This document shows, piece by piece, positions 7,980 through 16,156 of a DNA stretch of 64,000 nucleotides. The stretch comes from Microbacterium sp. LWH11-1.2 (GTDB lineage Bacteria; Actinomycetota; Actinomycetes; Actinomycetales; Microbacteriaceae). Both the position numbers and the translations under genes were made by a program. The notes beneath the pieces were generated by a model. That model did not search any database. It was not told where the DNA came from and saw only the letters and a program-made list of their open reading frames with translations. The stretch's first letter is position 1, and each line of letters opens with the position of its first letter. The stretch spans positions 1,178,001 through 1,242,000 of the forward strand of contig NZ_CP151636.1 of the NCBI RefSeq assembly GCF_038397745.1. Direction: 5' to 3'.

Positions 7980-8881
7980 GCGCGCAGACCACGACCCGCG
8001 CCCCGCGCCGCGGCCTGACCCGCGACAGCTTCGAGAACGGCCTGTTCCGTGTGCTCCGCCCGATCGTGATCGTGCTCCTGGTGCTCGCCGCGGTCGTGCC
8101 GTTCTACTACATGGTGCTGCTGAGCTTCCGGTCGCTCGACTCGCTGCTGCAGAACCCCGGGGCGCTGTGGATCACGATCGAGGAGCTCGACTTCTCGACG
8201 TATCTCGACGTGCTCGCCCCCGTGGATGCCGGTGGGCAGGGCTTCATCGTCTTCATGCGCAACTCGCTGCTCGTCGCGCTGGCGACCGTCGTGCTCACGC
8301 TGCTGGTCTCGATCCCGGGTTCGTATGCGGTCAGCCGGCTCGCGTTCTTCGGACGCCGTCAGGTGTCGGGACTCTTCCTCGCGGTGTACTTCTTCCCGGC
8401 GATCCTGCTCGCGGTGCCGCTCTTCGTGTTCTTCACGCAGATCGGGCTGCGCGGCTCGTTGGTCGGCCTGCTCATCGTGTACGTCTCGCAGGTCGCTGCC
8501 GTGTCGATCTACACGCTCCGGAACTACTTCGCGACGATCCCGGTCTCGCTGGAGGAGGCGGCGGCGCTCGACGGGGCCAGCAGGTTCCAGATCATGCGCA
8601 AGGTCAGCATCCCGCTCGCGATGCCCGCCATCGTGTCGAATGGCCTGTTCATCTTCATGATCGCGTGGAACGAGTTCCTGTTCGCGCTGCTGTTCCTCGT
8701 CGAGAAGCGCGACTCGTGGACGGTGTCGCTCGGTCTGTCCCAGCTCGCCGGCAGCATCGAGGTCCCCACCACGGTGCTGATGGCCGGGTCCGTCATCCTC
8801 ACCCTGCCCATCATCCTGCTCTTCTTCGCATCGGAGCGGCTCCTCGTCGGGGGCCTCACCGCCGGTGCGGAGAAGGGCTGA
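7976..8881 (+). CDS. Sugar ABC transporter permease (MalG type)
   Basis: A 301-residue permease with six spans. The EAA loop reads LEEAAALDGASRFQIMRKVS, followed by a conserved FIFMIAWNEFLFALLFL span. Its ATG overlaps the stop of the first permease (ATGA). With the preceding two genes it makes a carbohydrate importer of the CUT1 class. Confidence 0.93.
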   Translation: MSAQTTTRAPRRGLTRDSFENGLFRVLRPIVIVLLVLAAVVPFYYMVLLSFRSLDSLLQNPGALWITIEELDFSTYLDVLAPVDAGGQGFIVFMRNSLLVALATVVLTLLVSIPGSYAVSRLAFFGRRQVSGLFLAVYFFPAILLAVPLFVFFTQIGLRGSLVGLLIVYVSQVAAVSIYTLRNYFATIPVSLEEAAALDGASRFQIMRKVSIPLAMPAIVSNGLFIFMIAWNEFLFALLFLVEKRDSWTVSLGLSQLAGSIEVPTTVLMAGSVILTLPIILLFFASERLLVGGLTAGAEKG

Positions 8882-8915
8882 ATCACCCGTCGATCCTGGA
8901 AGGAAGGCACAGCCC

Positions 8916-9974
8916 GTGCCCCATGTCGTGCAGTTCTCCGCCGTCCGCGAGGTCGAGCTGGTCGAGATCGAGGCCCAGCCTCTGACACCCGGATCGGTCC
9001 GGATCGCCACCTGGTACTCCGGCATCTCGGCAGGGACCGAGCTGACCGCGTATCGCGGGACCAATCCGTACCTCACGTCGACGTGGGATGCCGAGCGGCG
9101 GCTGTTCGTGCCTGGCGAGCCGAGCTTCGGCTACCCGGTCAGCGGCTGGGGCTACTCCGAGGTCGGTCAGGTCGTCGAGGTCGCGGATGACGTGACCGAC
9201 GTGCGCGTCGGCGACGTGGTCCACGGCATCTGGGGTCACCGCAGCGACGCCGTCGTCCCGGCCGCGGCGGTCGCCGGGCGCATCGTGCCCGACGGCGTCG
9301 ACCCGGTGCTCGGCACCTTCGCCCGCGTCGGCGCCATCGCGCTCAACGGCGTCCTCGCCGCCGACGTGCGGCTGGGCGAGCAGGTCGCGGTCTTCGGGCA
9401 GGGCGTCATCGGACTCCTCGCCACCCGGCTCGCGTCGCTCTCGGGCGGCCGGGTGATCGCCGTCGACACGCTGGCCGCCCGCCTCGCCATGGCGACGACC
9501 TTCGGGGCCGTCCACGCGGTGGATGCGCTGCGAGAAGGCGGCGCGGGGGAGAGGATCCGCGAGCTCACCGGCGGGGGCGCCGACAGCGCGATCGAGCTCT
9601 CCGGCACCGATCGGGCGCTGCACGAGGCCGTGCGTTCCGTCGTGACCGAGGGGCTGGTCGCGGCATCCGGCTTCTATCAGGGCGGGGCGTCGAACCTGCG
9701 CCTCGGCGAGGAGTTCCACCACAACCGCGTGCGCATCGTCGCGAGCCAGATCTCCGGCGTGCCGGTCTCGCTCGGGGGCCGCTGGAATCAGGCGCGGCTG
9801 GTGCGCACGGTCATGGGCCTCGTGTTCGCCGGCGACGTCGACGCGGGCGCGCTCGTGTCGGATGTCGTGCCGGCGGAGGATGTCGCCGGCGTGTTCGCGC
9901 GCCTGGATGCCGGTGACCCCGAGATCCTGCAGGCCGTGCTGCGGTTCGAGGCGGCACCGGAGCAGGTGCAGTGA
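8916..9974 (+). CDS. MDR-family dehydrogenase, YcjQ-like
   Basis: A 352-residue medium-chain dehydrogenase/reductase. The GroES-like part reads WYSGISAGTELTAYRGTNPY where classic zinc alcohol dehydrogenases have a catalytic Cys; here that position is Ser/Ala, as in the YcjQ and BchC-like subgroup. The Rossmann glycine motif is GQGVIGLLATRLA and the acidic strand end is VIAVDTLAARL. The GTG start follows GGAAGGAAGG. Its place beside a Gfo/Idh/MocA oxidoreductase and a sugar importer suggests oxidation or reduction of a sugar or glycoside. The match to E. coli YcjQ is from memory and moderate. Confidence 0.82.
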   Translation: MPHVVQFSAVREVELVEIEAQPLTPGSVRIATWYSGISAGTELTAYRGTNPYLTSTWDAERRLFVPGEPSFGYPVSGWGYSEVGQVVEVADDVTDVRVGDVVHGIWGHRSDAVVPAAAVAGRIVPDGVDPVLGTFARVGAIALNGVLAADVRLGEQVAVFGQGVIGLLATRLASLSGGRVIAVDTLAARLAMATTFGAVHAVDALREGGAGERIRELTGGGADSAIELSGTDRALHEAVRSVVTEGLVAASGFYQGGASNLRLGEEFHHNRVRIVASQISGVPVSLGGRWNQARLVRTVMGLVFAGDVDAGALVSDVVPAEDVAGVFARLDAGDPEILQAVLRFEAAPEQVQ

Positions 9975-11083
9975 GCTCCGAGATCCCCGACGACGCCGTC
10001 CCCTCGTACCGCCCGTCGTTTCCGGACCGCCTTCTCGGCGTCGGGCTCGTCGGCGCCGGGGCCATCGCGCGCTCCGCGCACCTGCCCGCCTATCGGGCCT
10101 GGGATGTGCCGGTGGTCGCCGTGACCTCTCGCACCCGGGCCGACGCCGAGGCGCTCGCCGCCGATTTCGGCATCGAGACCGTGCACGACTCGCTCGACAC
10201 CCTGCTCGCCGATCCCCGCGTCGAGGTGGTCGACCTCGCGACGGGGCCGACGGGACGCCTCGAGCTCATCGCGGCGGCCGTCGCCGCAGGCAAGCATGTG
10301 CTCGCGCAGAAGCCCCTGGTCAGCGACCCATCCGAACTGCCGCGGCTCGCCGAGGTGCTCGACGAGGCCCGAGCGAAGGGCATCCGCGTCGCCGTCAACC
10401 AGAACGCGCGCTGGGCACCGGCCTGGCGACTCGCGACGCTGCTGATCCGCGAAGGGCGCATCGGCGATGTCGTCGGCGTCACCCACCTGCATGACAAGCC
10501 GCTGCCGCCGCTCGCGGGCACTCCGTTCGACGACGTGCCGCACATGCTGCTGAACGACTACCTCGTGCACTGGATCGACATCACCCGCTGCTGGCTCGAA
10601 GGCACGTCGGTCGTGGCTGTCGCGGCATCCGATCATCGCGTTCCCGCGCAGCCCGATGAGGCGCGCAACCCGTGGGGAGCGGACCTGCGCGTCGACGTCT
10701 CGTCCGGCGCGAGCGCGTCGATCCGCATCGTCGGGAGCGCCGTGGCGTCAGCCGGGGGATGCCCGTTCTGGATCCACGGGACGGAGGGCACCCTGCGCGG
10801 CAGCGTGCTGCTCGGCTCCGACCGGCTCGCGCTCGACCGGGATGGGGAGAGCCGCGAGTTCGCACTGGAAGGGCAGTGGTTCACCGACGGCTTCGCCGGG
10901 GCGATGGGCGAGCTGCAGACCGCCGTCGCCGAGGGACGCGAGCCGGAGAACTCCGCCGCGCACGTCACCGCCACCGTCAGGACGACGATCGCCGCCGTCG
11001 AATCCGCGCAGGCCGGTGGGATGCCGGTGCACCCGGCCGAGCTCGAACTGACGACAGCCCTCGAAGGGAAGGCAGCAGCGTGA
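9971..11083 (+). CDS. Gfo/Idh/MocA family oxidoreductase
   Basis: A 370-residue NAD(P)-dependent sugar oxidoreductase. The Rossmann motif is GLVGAGAIARSAHLPAY, the family motif is LAQKPLVSD (the EKP-like motif carrying the catalytic Lys), and the C-terminal sheet domain holds HDKPLPP and WIHGTEGTLRG. Its GTG start overlaps the dehydrogenase stop by four bases. In the E. coli ycj locus the counterpart YcjS oxidises glycosides at C3; here the role is inferred from context only. Confidence 0.9.
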   Translation: MSSEIPDDAVPSYRPSFPDRLLGVGLVGAGAIARSAHLPAYRAWDVPVVAVTSRTRADAEALAADFGIETVHDSLDTLLADPRVEVVDLATGPTGRLELIAAAVAAGKHVLAQKPLVSDPSELPRLAEVLDEARAKGIRVAVNQNARWAPAWRLATLLIREGRIGDVVGVTHLHDKPLPPLAGTPFDDVPHMLLNDYLVHWIDITRCWLEGTSVVAVAASDHRVPAQPDEARNPWGADLRVDVSSGASASIRIVGSAVASAGGCPFWIHGTEGTLRGSVLLGSDRLALDRDGESREFALEGQWFTDGFAGAMGELQTAVAEGREPENSAAHVTATVRTTIAAVESAQAGGMPVHPAELELTTALEGKAAA

Positions 11084-12429
11084 CCGTCATCGATGAGATC
11101 CCGGTCGGGCCGGACGCCCGTGTGTACGCGGAGGGCTGGCAGAGCTGGAGCCCGACGACGTGGTCCGCTCGCGGGGAGGAGATCCACCGGCCGGCGGAGC
11201 CGTGGCAGCATGCCATGCGTTTCCGTCCTGGCACGCCCGTCGCCGACGACGCGTTGCAGGGGGAGGGCCTGCTGGTCGTCGACCCCGGTGACGGGCGTGA
11301 GGCGCGTGTGTTCGGCACCCTCGACGCGAGCCGCGAGGTGCCGACGATCCGCGCGTCGTGGCGGGACGATCGGGTCGTCGTGGAGACGGATGCCGACCCC
11401 GGGTCCCTGAGCCTGTCGGACCCTGGGTCCCTGAGCTTGTCGAACCCTGGGTCCCTGAGCCTGTCGAACCCTGGGTCCCTGAGCCTGTCGAAGGGCGCCG
11501 CCGCGCTCGCCGCCTTCGGAGACCGCTTCGGCGCAGCAGCCGACGCCCGCTTCGGGTGGGCCGCGCCGCGCGTGTGGTGCACCTGGTACCAGTACTTCGA
11601 AGAGGTGCACGCGTCCGACGTCATCGAGAACGTGCGCGCGATCGACGCCGCGGGGCTCGACGTCGACGTGGTGCAGATCGACGACGGATGGAGCCTGGGA
11701 ACCGGCGAGTGGACGGCGCCGAACCCGCGCTTCGGCTCGTTCCCCGACGCGGTCGGCGCCATCCTCGACAGCGGCCGCCGCGCGGGCATCTGGGTGGCTC
11801 CCTTCTCGGTCGGCGCGACCTCATCGGTCGCGCGCGAGCATCCGGGCTGGGTGCTCGGCGACGCCGGACGCAACTGGGGCGACGACATGCGCGGACTCGA
11901 CCTCACACACCCCGGCGTGCGCGATTACCTGACCCGCGTCTTCTCCGACATCCGCGATCTGGGCATCGACTACGTGAAGCTCGACTTCCTCTACTCCGGA
12001 GCGCTGCCCGGCAGCCGCCACGACGCGGATGCCACATCCATCTCGGCCTACCGCTCGGGTCTCGAGCTCATCCGCGAGGTGCTCGGCGACGACGCGTTCC
12101 TGCTCGGATGCGGCGCGCCGATCCTGCCCAGCGTCGGTCTTGTCGACGCGATGCGCGTGGCCGGCGACACGTTCCACGAGGGCGGCGAGGACGGCTCGCA
12201 GGGCCTGCGCGGACAGATGTCGGTCGAGGCGCGGTCGTGGCAGCACGGCCGCTTCTGGACCAACGACCCGGACTGCCTGGTCGCGCGCCCCGAGTTCGCG
12301 CTGCGCGAGGAGTGGGCTGACGTGGTGCTCGCCGCCCCCGGCATCCGCGGCTTCTCGGATCGCATCGACGGTCTCGACGCGCGCGGGACGGAACTCGTCC
12401 GTCAGCTTCTGAAGGAGACATCGGCATGA
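11080..12429 (+). CDS. GH36-type alpha-galactosidase/melibiase-like glycosidase
   Basis: A 449-residue clan GH-D glycosidase. The barrel begins WCTWYQYF (167-174), with VDVVQIDDGW (195-204), the nucleophile region DYVKLDFLY (Asp302) and RVAGDTFHEGG with the probable acid Asp363. It is shorter than many GH36 enzymes: the N-terminal beta-sandwich is reduced to about 105 residues. Between that region and the barrel (residues 108-139) sit four repeats of Pro-Gly-Ser-Leu-Ser-Leu-Ser-Asn type, encoded by an interspersed DNA repeat. The GTG start overlaps the upstream stop (GTGA). It probably cleaves an alpha-linked sugar taken up by the operon's importer. Confidence 0.85.
   Translation: MTVIDEIPVGPDARVYAEGWQSWSPTTWSARGEEIHRPAEPWQHAMRFRPGTPVADDALQGEGLLVVDPGDGREARVFGTLDASREVPTIRASWRDDRVVVETDADPGSLSLSDPGSLSLSNPGSLSLSNPGSLSLSKGAAALAAFGDRFGAAADARFGWAAPRVWCTWYQYFEEVHASDVIENVRAIDAAGLDVDVVQIDDGWSLGTGEWTAPNPRFGSFPDAVGAILDSGRRAGIWVAPFSVGATSSVAREHPGWVLGDAGRNWGDDMRGLDLTHPGVRDYLTRVFSDIRDLGIDYVKLDFLYSGALPGSRHDADATSISAYRSGLELIREVLGDDAFLLGCGAPILPSVGLVDAMRVAGDTFHEGGEDGSQGLRGQMSVEARSWQHGRFWTNDPDCLVARPEFALREEWADVVLAAPGIRGFSDRIDGLDARGTELVRQLLKETSA
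11401..11496. repeat. Four tandem 24-bp units of the interspersed CCCTGAGCCTGTCGAAGG repeat, inside a gene
   Basis: Units at 11401-11424, 11425-11448, 11449-11472 and 11473-11496 each begin GGGTCCCTGAGC(C/T)TGTCG. The unit length is a multiple of three, so the reading frame is kept and the units encode PGSLSLSN-type repeats. The last unit ends in the canonical CGAAGGG. The same core occurs outside genes at 37904-37926 and 60571-60588. Confidence 0.95.
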
Positions 12430-14174
12430 CCTTGGAGAACGGTCTGCAGGACCGCCTCGCCCCGCTCGTCGCACAGCTCTACCCGGATGCCGCGGCCGAG
12501 GTGCTCGCCGCGCTCCTCGACCTGGCGGAGACCTGGCGCGCCCGCCTGACCTCCCCGCGACAGGACGCGGATCATGTCGGGCCGGATGAGCGCACCGCCT
12601 ATCTCATCACCTATGGCGACTCGTTCCGCCGGCCGGGGGAGACGCCGCTGCACACGCTCGCCGGAGTGCTGCGCGACCACATCGGCGACGTCATCAGCGA
12701 CGTGCATCTGCTGCCGATCTATCCGTGGACCTCGGACGACGGATTCGGCGTCGTCGACCACCGCCAGGTGAATCCGGCGCTCGGCACCTGGGACGACATC
12801 GCCGACCTCCGCGACGAGTACGCGCTCGCGCTGGACTTCGTCGCCAACCACATCTCCAGCTCGTCGCCGTGGTTCCAGTCCTGGCTCGCACGGGACGAGC
12901 GGTACGACGGATACTTCCTCGATCCCTTCCCCGAGAACGGGCCCGGATTCGACGTCTCGCACGTCGTCCGCCCCCGCGTCACTCCGCTCGTGCACGAGTA
13001 CGTGCGCCCCGACGGCACCATGGCGCGGGCGTGGACCACTTTCGGACCCGACCAGATCGACATCGACCCGAGCACGCCCGCCGTGCTCCTCGACCTCACC
13101 GACATCCTGCTCGGCTACCTCGCGCGCGGCGCCACCACGGTGCGCCTCGACGCGATCGGCTACCTGTGGAAGCAGTCCGGCACCACCTGCATCCATCTGC
13201 CGCAGACGCACGACATCATCCGGATCTGGCGGATCCTCGTCGACGAGCTCGCGCCGGGCACCCTCCTCCTCACCGAGACGAACGTGCCGCACGCCGACAA
13301 CATCACCTACTTCGGCGACGGCAGCGACGAAGCCCACATGGTCTACCAGTTCGCGCTGCCGCCCCTCGTGCTGCACGCCTTCGTGACAGGCCGGGCGACC
13401 GCACTGTCGGAGTGGGCGAGCGGCGTGGGACCCGTCAGTGATACCGCCACCTGGTTCAACTTCCTCGCGAGCCACGACGGCATCGGCCTGCGCCCCACCG
13501 AGGGGTTGCTGACGGATGCCGATCGCGCACTGCTCGTCGAGCGGACGCTCGCCCGCGGCGGACGGGTGTCGATGGCCAAGCGCCCCGACGGCAGCGAGGG
13601 GGTGTACGAGCTCAACACGAACTTCCTCGAGGCGCTGGTCGACCCGGCAGACCCGGATCCGGATTCCTCCGCGGTGCAGCGCGGCCTCGCCGCCCACGCC
13701 ATCCTGCTGTCCCTCGTCGGCGTCCCGGCGATCTATCACCACTCGCTGCTCGGGTCGCAGCAGGACCACCAGGGAGTGCAGGACAGCGACATCGCGCGGC
13801 GCATCAACCGCGAGGTGCTCGACGCCGACACCCTGCACGCCGAGCTGCAGGTGCCGGGGCGTCGATCCGGCATGCTGGATGGCGTCCGCGCGATGCTCGC
13901 GGTCAGACGGGGGGCAGCGGCGTTCTCGCCGTTCGCCGCGCAGGAGATCGCGTTCCTCGACGACCGTGTGCTCGTGGTCCGTCGCGCGGCGGGAACCGAT
14001 GATGAGGTCGTCGCGGTCGTGAACGTGAGCGACGAGGCGGTGTCGCTGGAGTCGCTGAGCGGCACGGACCTGCTGAGCGGGGTTCATCACGACGGACTCG
14101 TGCTGGCGCCGTTCGGCTACGTCTGGCTGGCCGCTCTGCCATCATCGAATCGAGACACCGGCGACCGCCTCTGA
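12426..14174 (+). CDS. GH13 subfamily 18-type sucrose/glucosylglycerate phosphorylase-like enzyme
   Basis: A 582-residue GH13 barrel enzyme. Motif I is LALDFVANHIS (134-144), the nucleophile lies in TTVRLDAIGYLWK (Asp242), the acid/base in LLLTETNVPH (Glu284), and the third carboxylate in FLASHDGIG. The DAIGYLWK string and the length fit the sucrose/glucosylglycerate phosphorylase subfamily (E. coli YcjM is about 560 residues) rather than amylases. The ATG overlaps the GH36 stop (ATGA). A phosphorylase would release glucose 1-phosphate from an imported glucoside; the exact acceptor cannot be read from sequence. Confidence 0.8.
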   Translation: MTLENGLQDRLAPLVAQLYPDAAAEVLAALLDLAETWRARLTSPRQDADHVGPDERTAYLITYGDSFRRPGETPLHTLAGVLRDHIGDVISDVHLLPIYPWTSDDGFGVVDHRQVNPALGTWDDIADLRDEYALALDFVANHISSSSPWFQSWLARDERYDGYFLDPFPENGPGFDVSHVVRPRVTPLVHEYVRPDGTMARAWTTFGPDQIDIDPSTPAVLLDLTDILLGYLARGATTVRLDAIGYLWKQSGTTCIHLPQTHDIIRIWRILVDELAPGTLLLTETNVPHADNITYFGDGSDEAHMVYQFALPPLVLHAFVTGRATALSEWASGVGPVSDTATWFNFLASHDGIGLRPTEGLLTDADRALLVERTLARGGRVSMAKRPDGSEGVYELNTNFLEALVDPADPDPDSSAVQRGLAAHAILLSLVGVPAIYHHSLLGSQQDHQGVQDSDIARRINREVLDADTLHAELQVPGRRSGMLDGVRAMLAVRRGAAAFSPFAAQEIAFLDDRVLVVRRAAGTDDEVVAVVNVSDEAVSLESLSGTDLLSGVHHDGLVLAPFGYVWLAALPSSNRDTGDRL

Positions 14175-14214
14175 CGGGGAGGCGACGACCACTCGGGACC
14201 TCAGGGAGGGCATC

Positions 14215-15057
14215 ATGGCCGGGCAGACATCAGTCGAGCAGTCATCGGCATGGAAGCGGTTCTGGAACAGGGGCGGATTCTGGCGTGCGCTCCTGCTCGC
14301 CGCGGTCTACCTCGGCGTCTATGAGCTGATCGGCTTCCTGCTCGGGCTCGCCGTCCCCGAAGGGAGCGGTCTCCGCGCCGAGAAGGGGAGCGCCGGGGAC
14401 GTGTTCTTCTCCACGGCGCTGCCCATCATCCTCACCAGCATCCTGCTCTTCGCGTTCGCGGCATCCGTGGGCTGGCTGAAGGAGCTGTTCGCGCGTCAGA
14501 CTCTCGGCGGCCGCCGGTGGATGTGGATCGCCCTGATCGTCGTGCTCGTCATCAACGTCGGTGCGTTCCTCACCATCGACTACGCGAAGGCGGGGATCAC
14601 CCTGGTCGGCACCTGGCTGCTGGCCGGGCTCTTCGTCGGCCTGGTCGAGGAGCTCGTCACCCGCGGGTTCGTGATCAACCTCATGCGCAAGGGGGGCCAC
14701 CGCGAGATCGCCGTCGCCCTCGCCTCGGCGGGCATCTTCGCCGCCCTGCACTTCACGAACCTCTTCACGTCGGACCAGGGGCTGGGGACCACGCTCCTGC
14801 AGATCGTCTACACGTTCGCGTTCGGCATCTGCATGTACCTGATCCTGCGGGTGACGCGCACGCTGATCGCGCCGATGCTCGTGCATGCGAGCACCGATCC
14901 GTCGATCTTCCTCTTCGGCGCGTTCCCCACCAGCGGCAACCCGCTCGTCCTCCTGCCCGCGCTGAGCACGTACATCGTCATCGTCACGGGCTTCATCCTG
15001 CTGATCGTGTTCCTCGTCAGCGAGCGGCGTCGGCGTCGGAGCGAGGTCAGCGCATGA
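14215..15057 (+). CDS. CPBP family intramembrane glutamic endopeptidase
   Basis: A 280-residue polytopic membrane protein with about eight spans. The CPBP/Abi signature is complete: GLVEELVTRGF gives Glu145-Glu146 and Arg150, FAALHFTNLF gives His179, and LVHASTDPS gives His224. Family members are CAAX-type proteases or are linked to bacteriocin immunity. It lies 40 bases after the GH13 gene with its own GGGAGGG site, so it may be cotranscribed but looks functionally separate. Confidence 0.9.
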   Translation: MAGQTSVEQSSAWKRFWNRGGFWRALLLAAVYLGVYELIGFLLGLAVPEGSGLRAEKGSAGDVFFSTALPIILTSILLFAFAASVGWLKELFARQTLGGRRWMWIALIVVLVINVGAFLTIDYAKAGITLVGTWLLAGLFVGLVEELVTRGFVINLMRKGGHREIAVALASAGIFAALHFTNLFTSDQGLGTTLLQIVYTFAFGICMYLILRVTRTLIAPMLVHASTDPSIFLFGAFPTSGNPLVLLPALSTYIVIVTGFILLIVFLVSERRRRRSEVSA

Positions 15058-15125
15058 CCCGGGTCATCGTCGAGGAGTAGCCTCCACCGAGACCCGGGCG
15101 CCAGGGTTCGCCCGCCCCGGGATGC

Positions 15126-15156
15126 GGTGGGCGGGGAGTGGAGAGCCCCGCCCACC
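15126..15156. terminator. GC-rich terminator-like hairpin
   Basis: A perfect 11-bp stem (GGTGGGCGGGG at 15126-15136 with CCCCGCCCACC at 15146-15156) and a 9-base loop lie between the convergent CPBP and PepSY genes. There is no U-tract, as is common in high-GC actinobacteria. Confidence 0.6.
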
Positions 15157-15241
15157 GGCCGCCCGATGAGGGGAGGGCGGCGCTTTCGCTTCCGCCCCGG
15201 GACCCCTCCCGAGACGGCTGCTCTTCCAGTGGACCAGAACC

Positions 15242-15280
15242 GCCTCCACGTTTCTCCGGAAAGGTGTGAAACATGGAGGC
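15242..15280. terminator. Second hairpin between the convergent genes
   Basis: Arms GCCTCCACGTTTC (15242-15254) and GAAACATGGAGGC (15268-15280) pair over 13 positions with one mismatch. The hairpin lies 24 bases after the end of the leftward PepSY gene and could end transcription from either side. Confidence 0.55.
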
Positions 15281-15303
15281 GGAGGACGCCGCGGGGTCGG
15301 TCG

Positions 15304-16089
15304 TCAGTCGTCGGTGTCGGTGCCGACGACCGCGAACTCGGCGGTGAAGTCGATGTCGATCGAGCGGTTGTCCGTGGTGAGGACGGAGGCGTCGTAGGGG
15401 CTCACGTCGTCGCCGTCGACATCGAGGTCGGTGATCAACCCGTCGGCTTCGGCCAGCGCCGCGGAGACCAGCGAGCGGATCGCCTCGTCGTCGAGCACCA
15501 GCGTCGGGCCGGAGTCATCGCCGTCGGCGGCCTCGGTCGAGACGACGGTGGCCGCGAGCTTCTCGTCGACGCGGACCTCGGTCTCGTCGCCCGCCGCGGC
15601 GGTCAGCTGCACCTCCCACGCGCCGTCGCGCCTCGCGTCGATCGAGGTGACCTCGCCGTCGGCCGCTCCGCGCGCGGCATCCGCGATCTCGATGAGCTCG
15701 TCGGCCGAATCCGTGCCGATCCCGGTGACGGGACCCTGGGCGGACGACGTCGATCGGCCGTCGTCATCGCGGTCGTCGGCGTCGTGGCGAGGGCCGTCCG
15801 ATACCGAGGTCCGGTCGTCGTCGTCGCCGATCTCGTCGCCGATCGCGGCGCCGACGGCGACGCCGCCTCCCACGAGCACCACGGCTGCCGCGATCCCGCC
15901 GCCGATCAGAAGGGCACGGGTGCGTCGGGGCTTGGTCCCGACCGCAGCGGACGCGGCGGGCGGAGCCACCGGGTGCTGACCGGCGGCCGGAGCCTGAGGT
16001 GCGGCATCCGTCGTCGGGGTGACGGGCACGGTGGGCTGGTCGTCGCCGTGGTGGGGAGTCTGGTCGGGGGTGGGTGTCTTGTCGTCCAT
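15304..16089 (-). CDS. PepSY-like single-span membrane protein
   Basis: A 261-residue protein. A Pro/Thr/Ala-rich cytoplasmic tail (1-60) precedes one membrane span (ALLIGGGIAAAVVLVGGGVA) and an acidic Asp-rich linker. Two PepSY-like repeats follow, with ADELIEIADAARG, GEVTSIDARRDGAWEVQLTA and DETEVRVDEK in the first. PepSY domains often inhibit peptidases or sense at the envelope. The start at 16089 is favoured by GGGAG upstream. It lies downstream of a histidine kinase gene, separated by 67 bases, and may be its target or accessory sensor. Confidence 0.72.
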   Translation of the reverse strand: MDDKTPTPDQTPHHGDDQPTVPVTPTTDAAPQAPAAGQHPVAPPAASAAVGTKPRRTRALLIGGGIAAAVVLVGGGVAVGAAIGDEIGDDDDRTSVSDGPRHDADDRDDDGRSTSSAQGPVTGIGTDSADELIEIADAARGAADGEVTSIDARRDGAWEVQLTAAAGDETEVRVDEKLAATVVSTEAADGDDSGPTLVLDDEAIRSLVSAALAEADGLITDLDVDGDDVSPYDASVLTTDNRSIDIDFTAEFAVVGTDTDD

Positions 16090-16156
16090 GTGACGATGCT
16101 CCCGCGCCGGCACTGAAGCCTTCCTGAAGCGTCCTGAAGAGCTCTTCAGGAACCCG

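Noticed and set aside
15431..15979. Ser/Arg-rich frame antisense to the PepSY gene
   Set aside because: It is a mirror frame of the leftward PepSY gene with biased composition and no ribosome binding site or motif.
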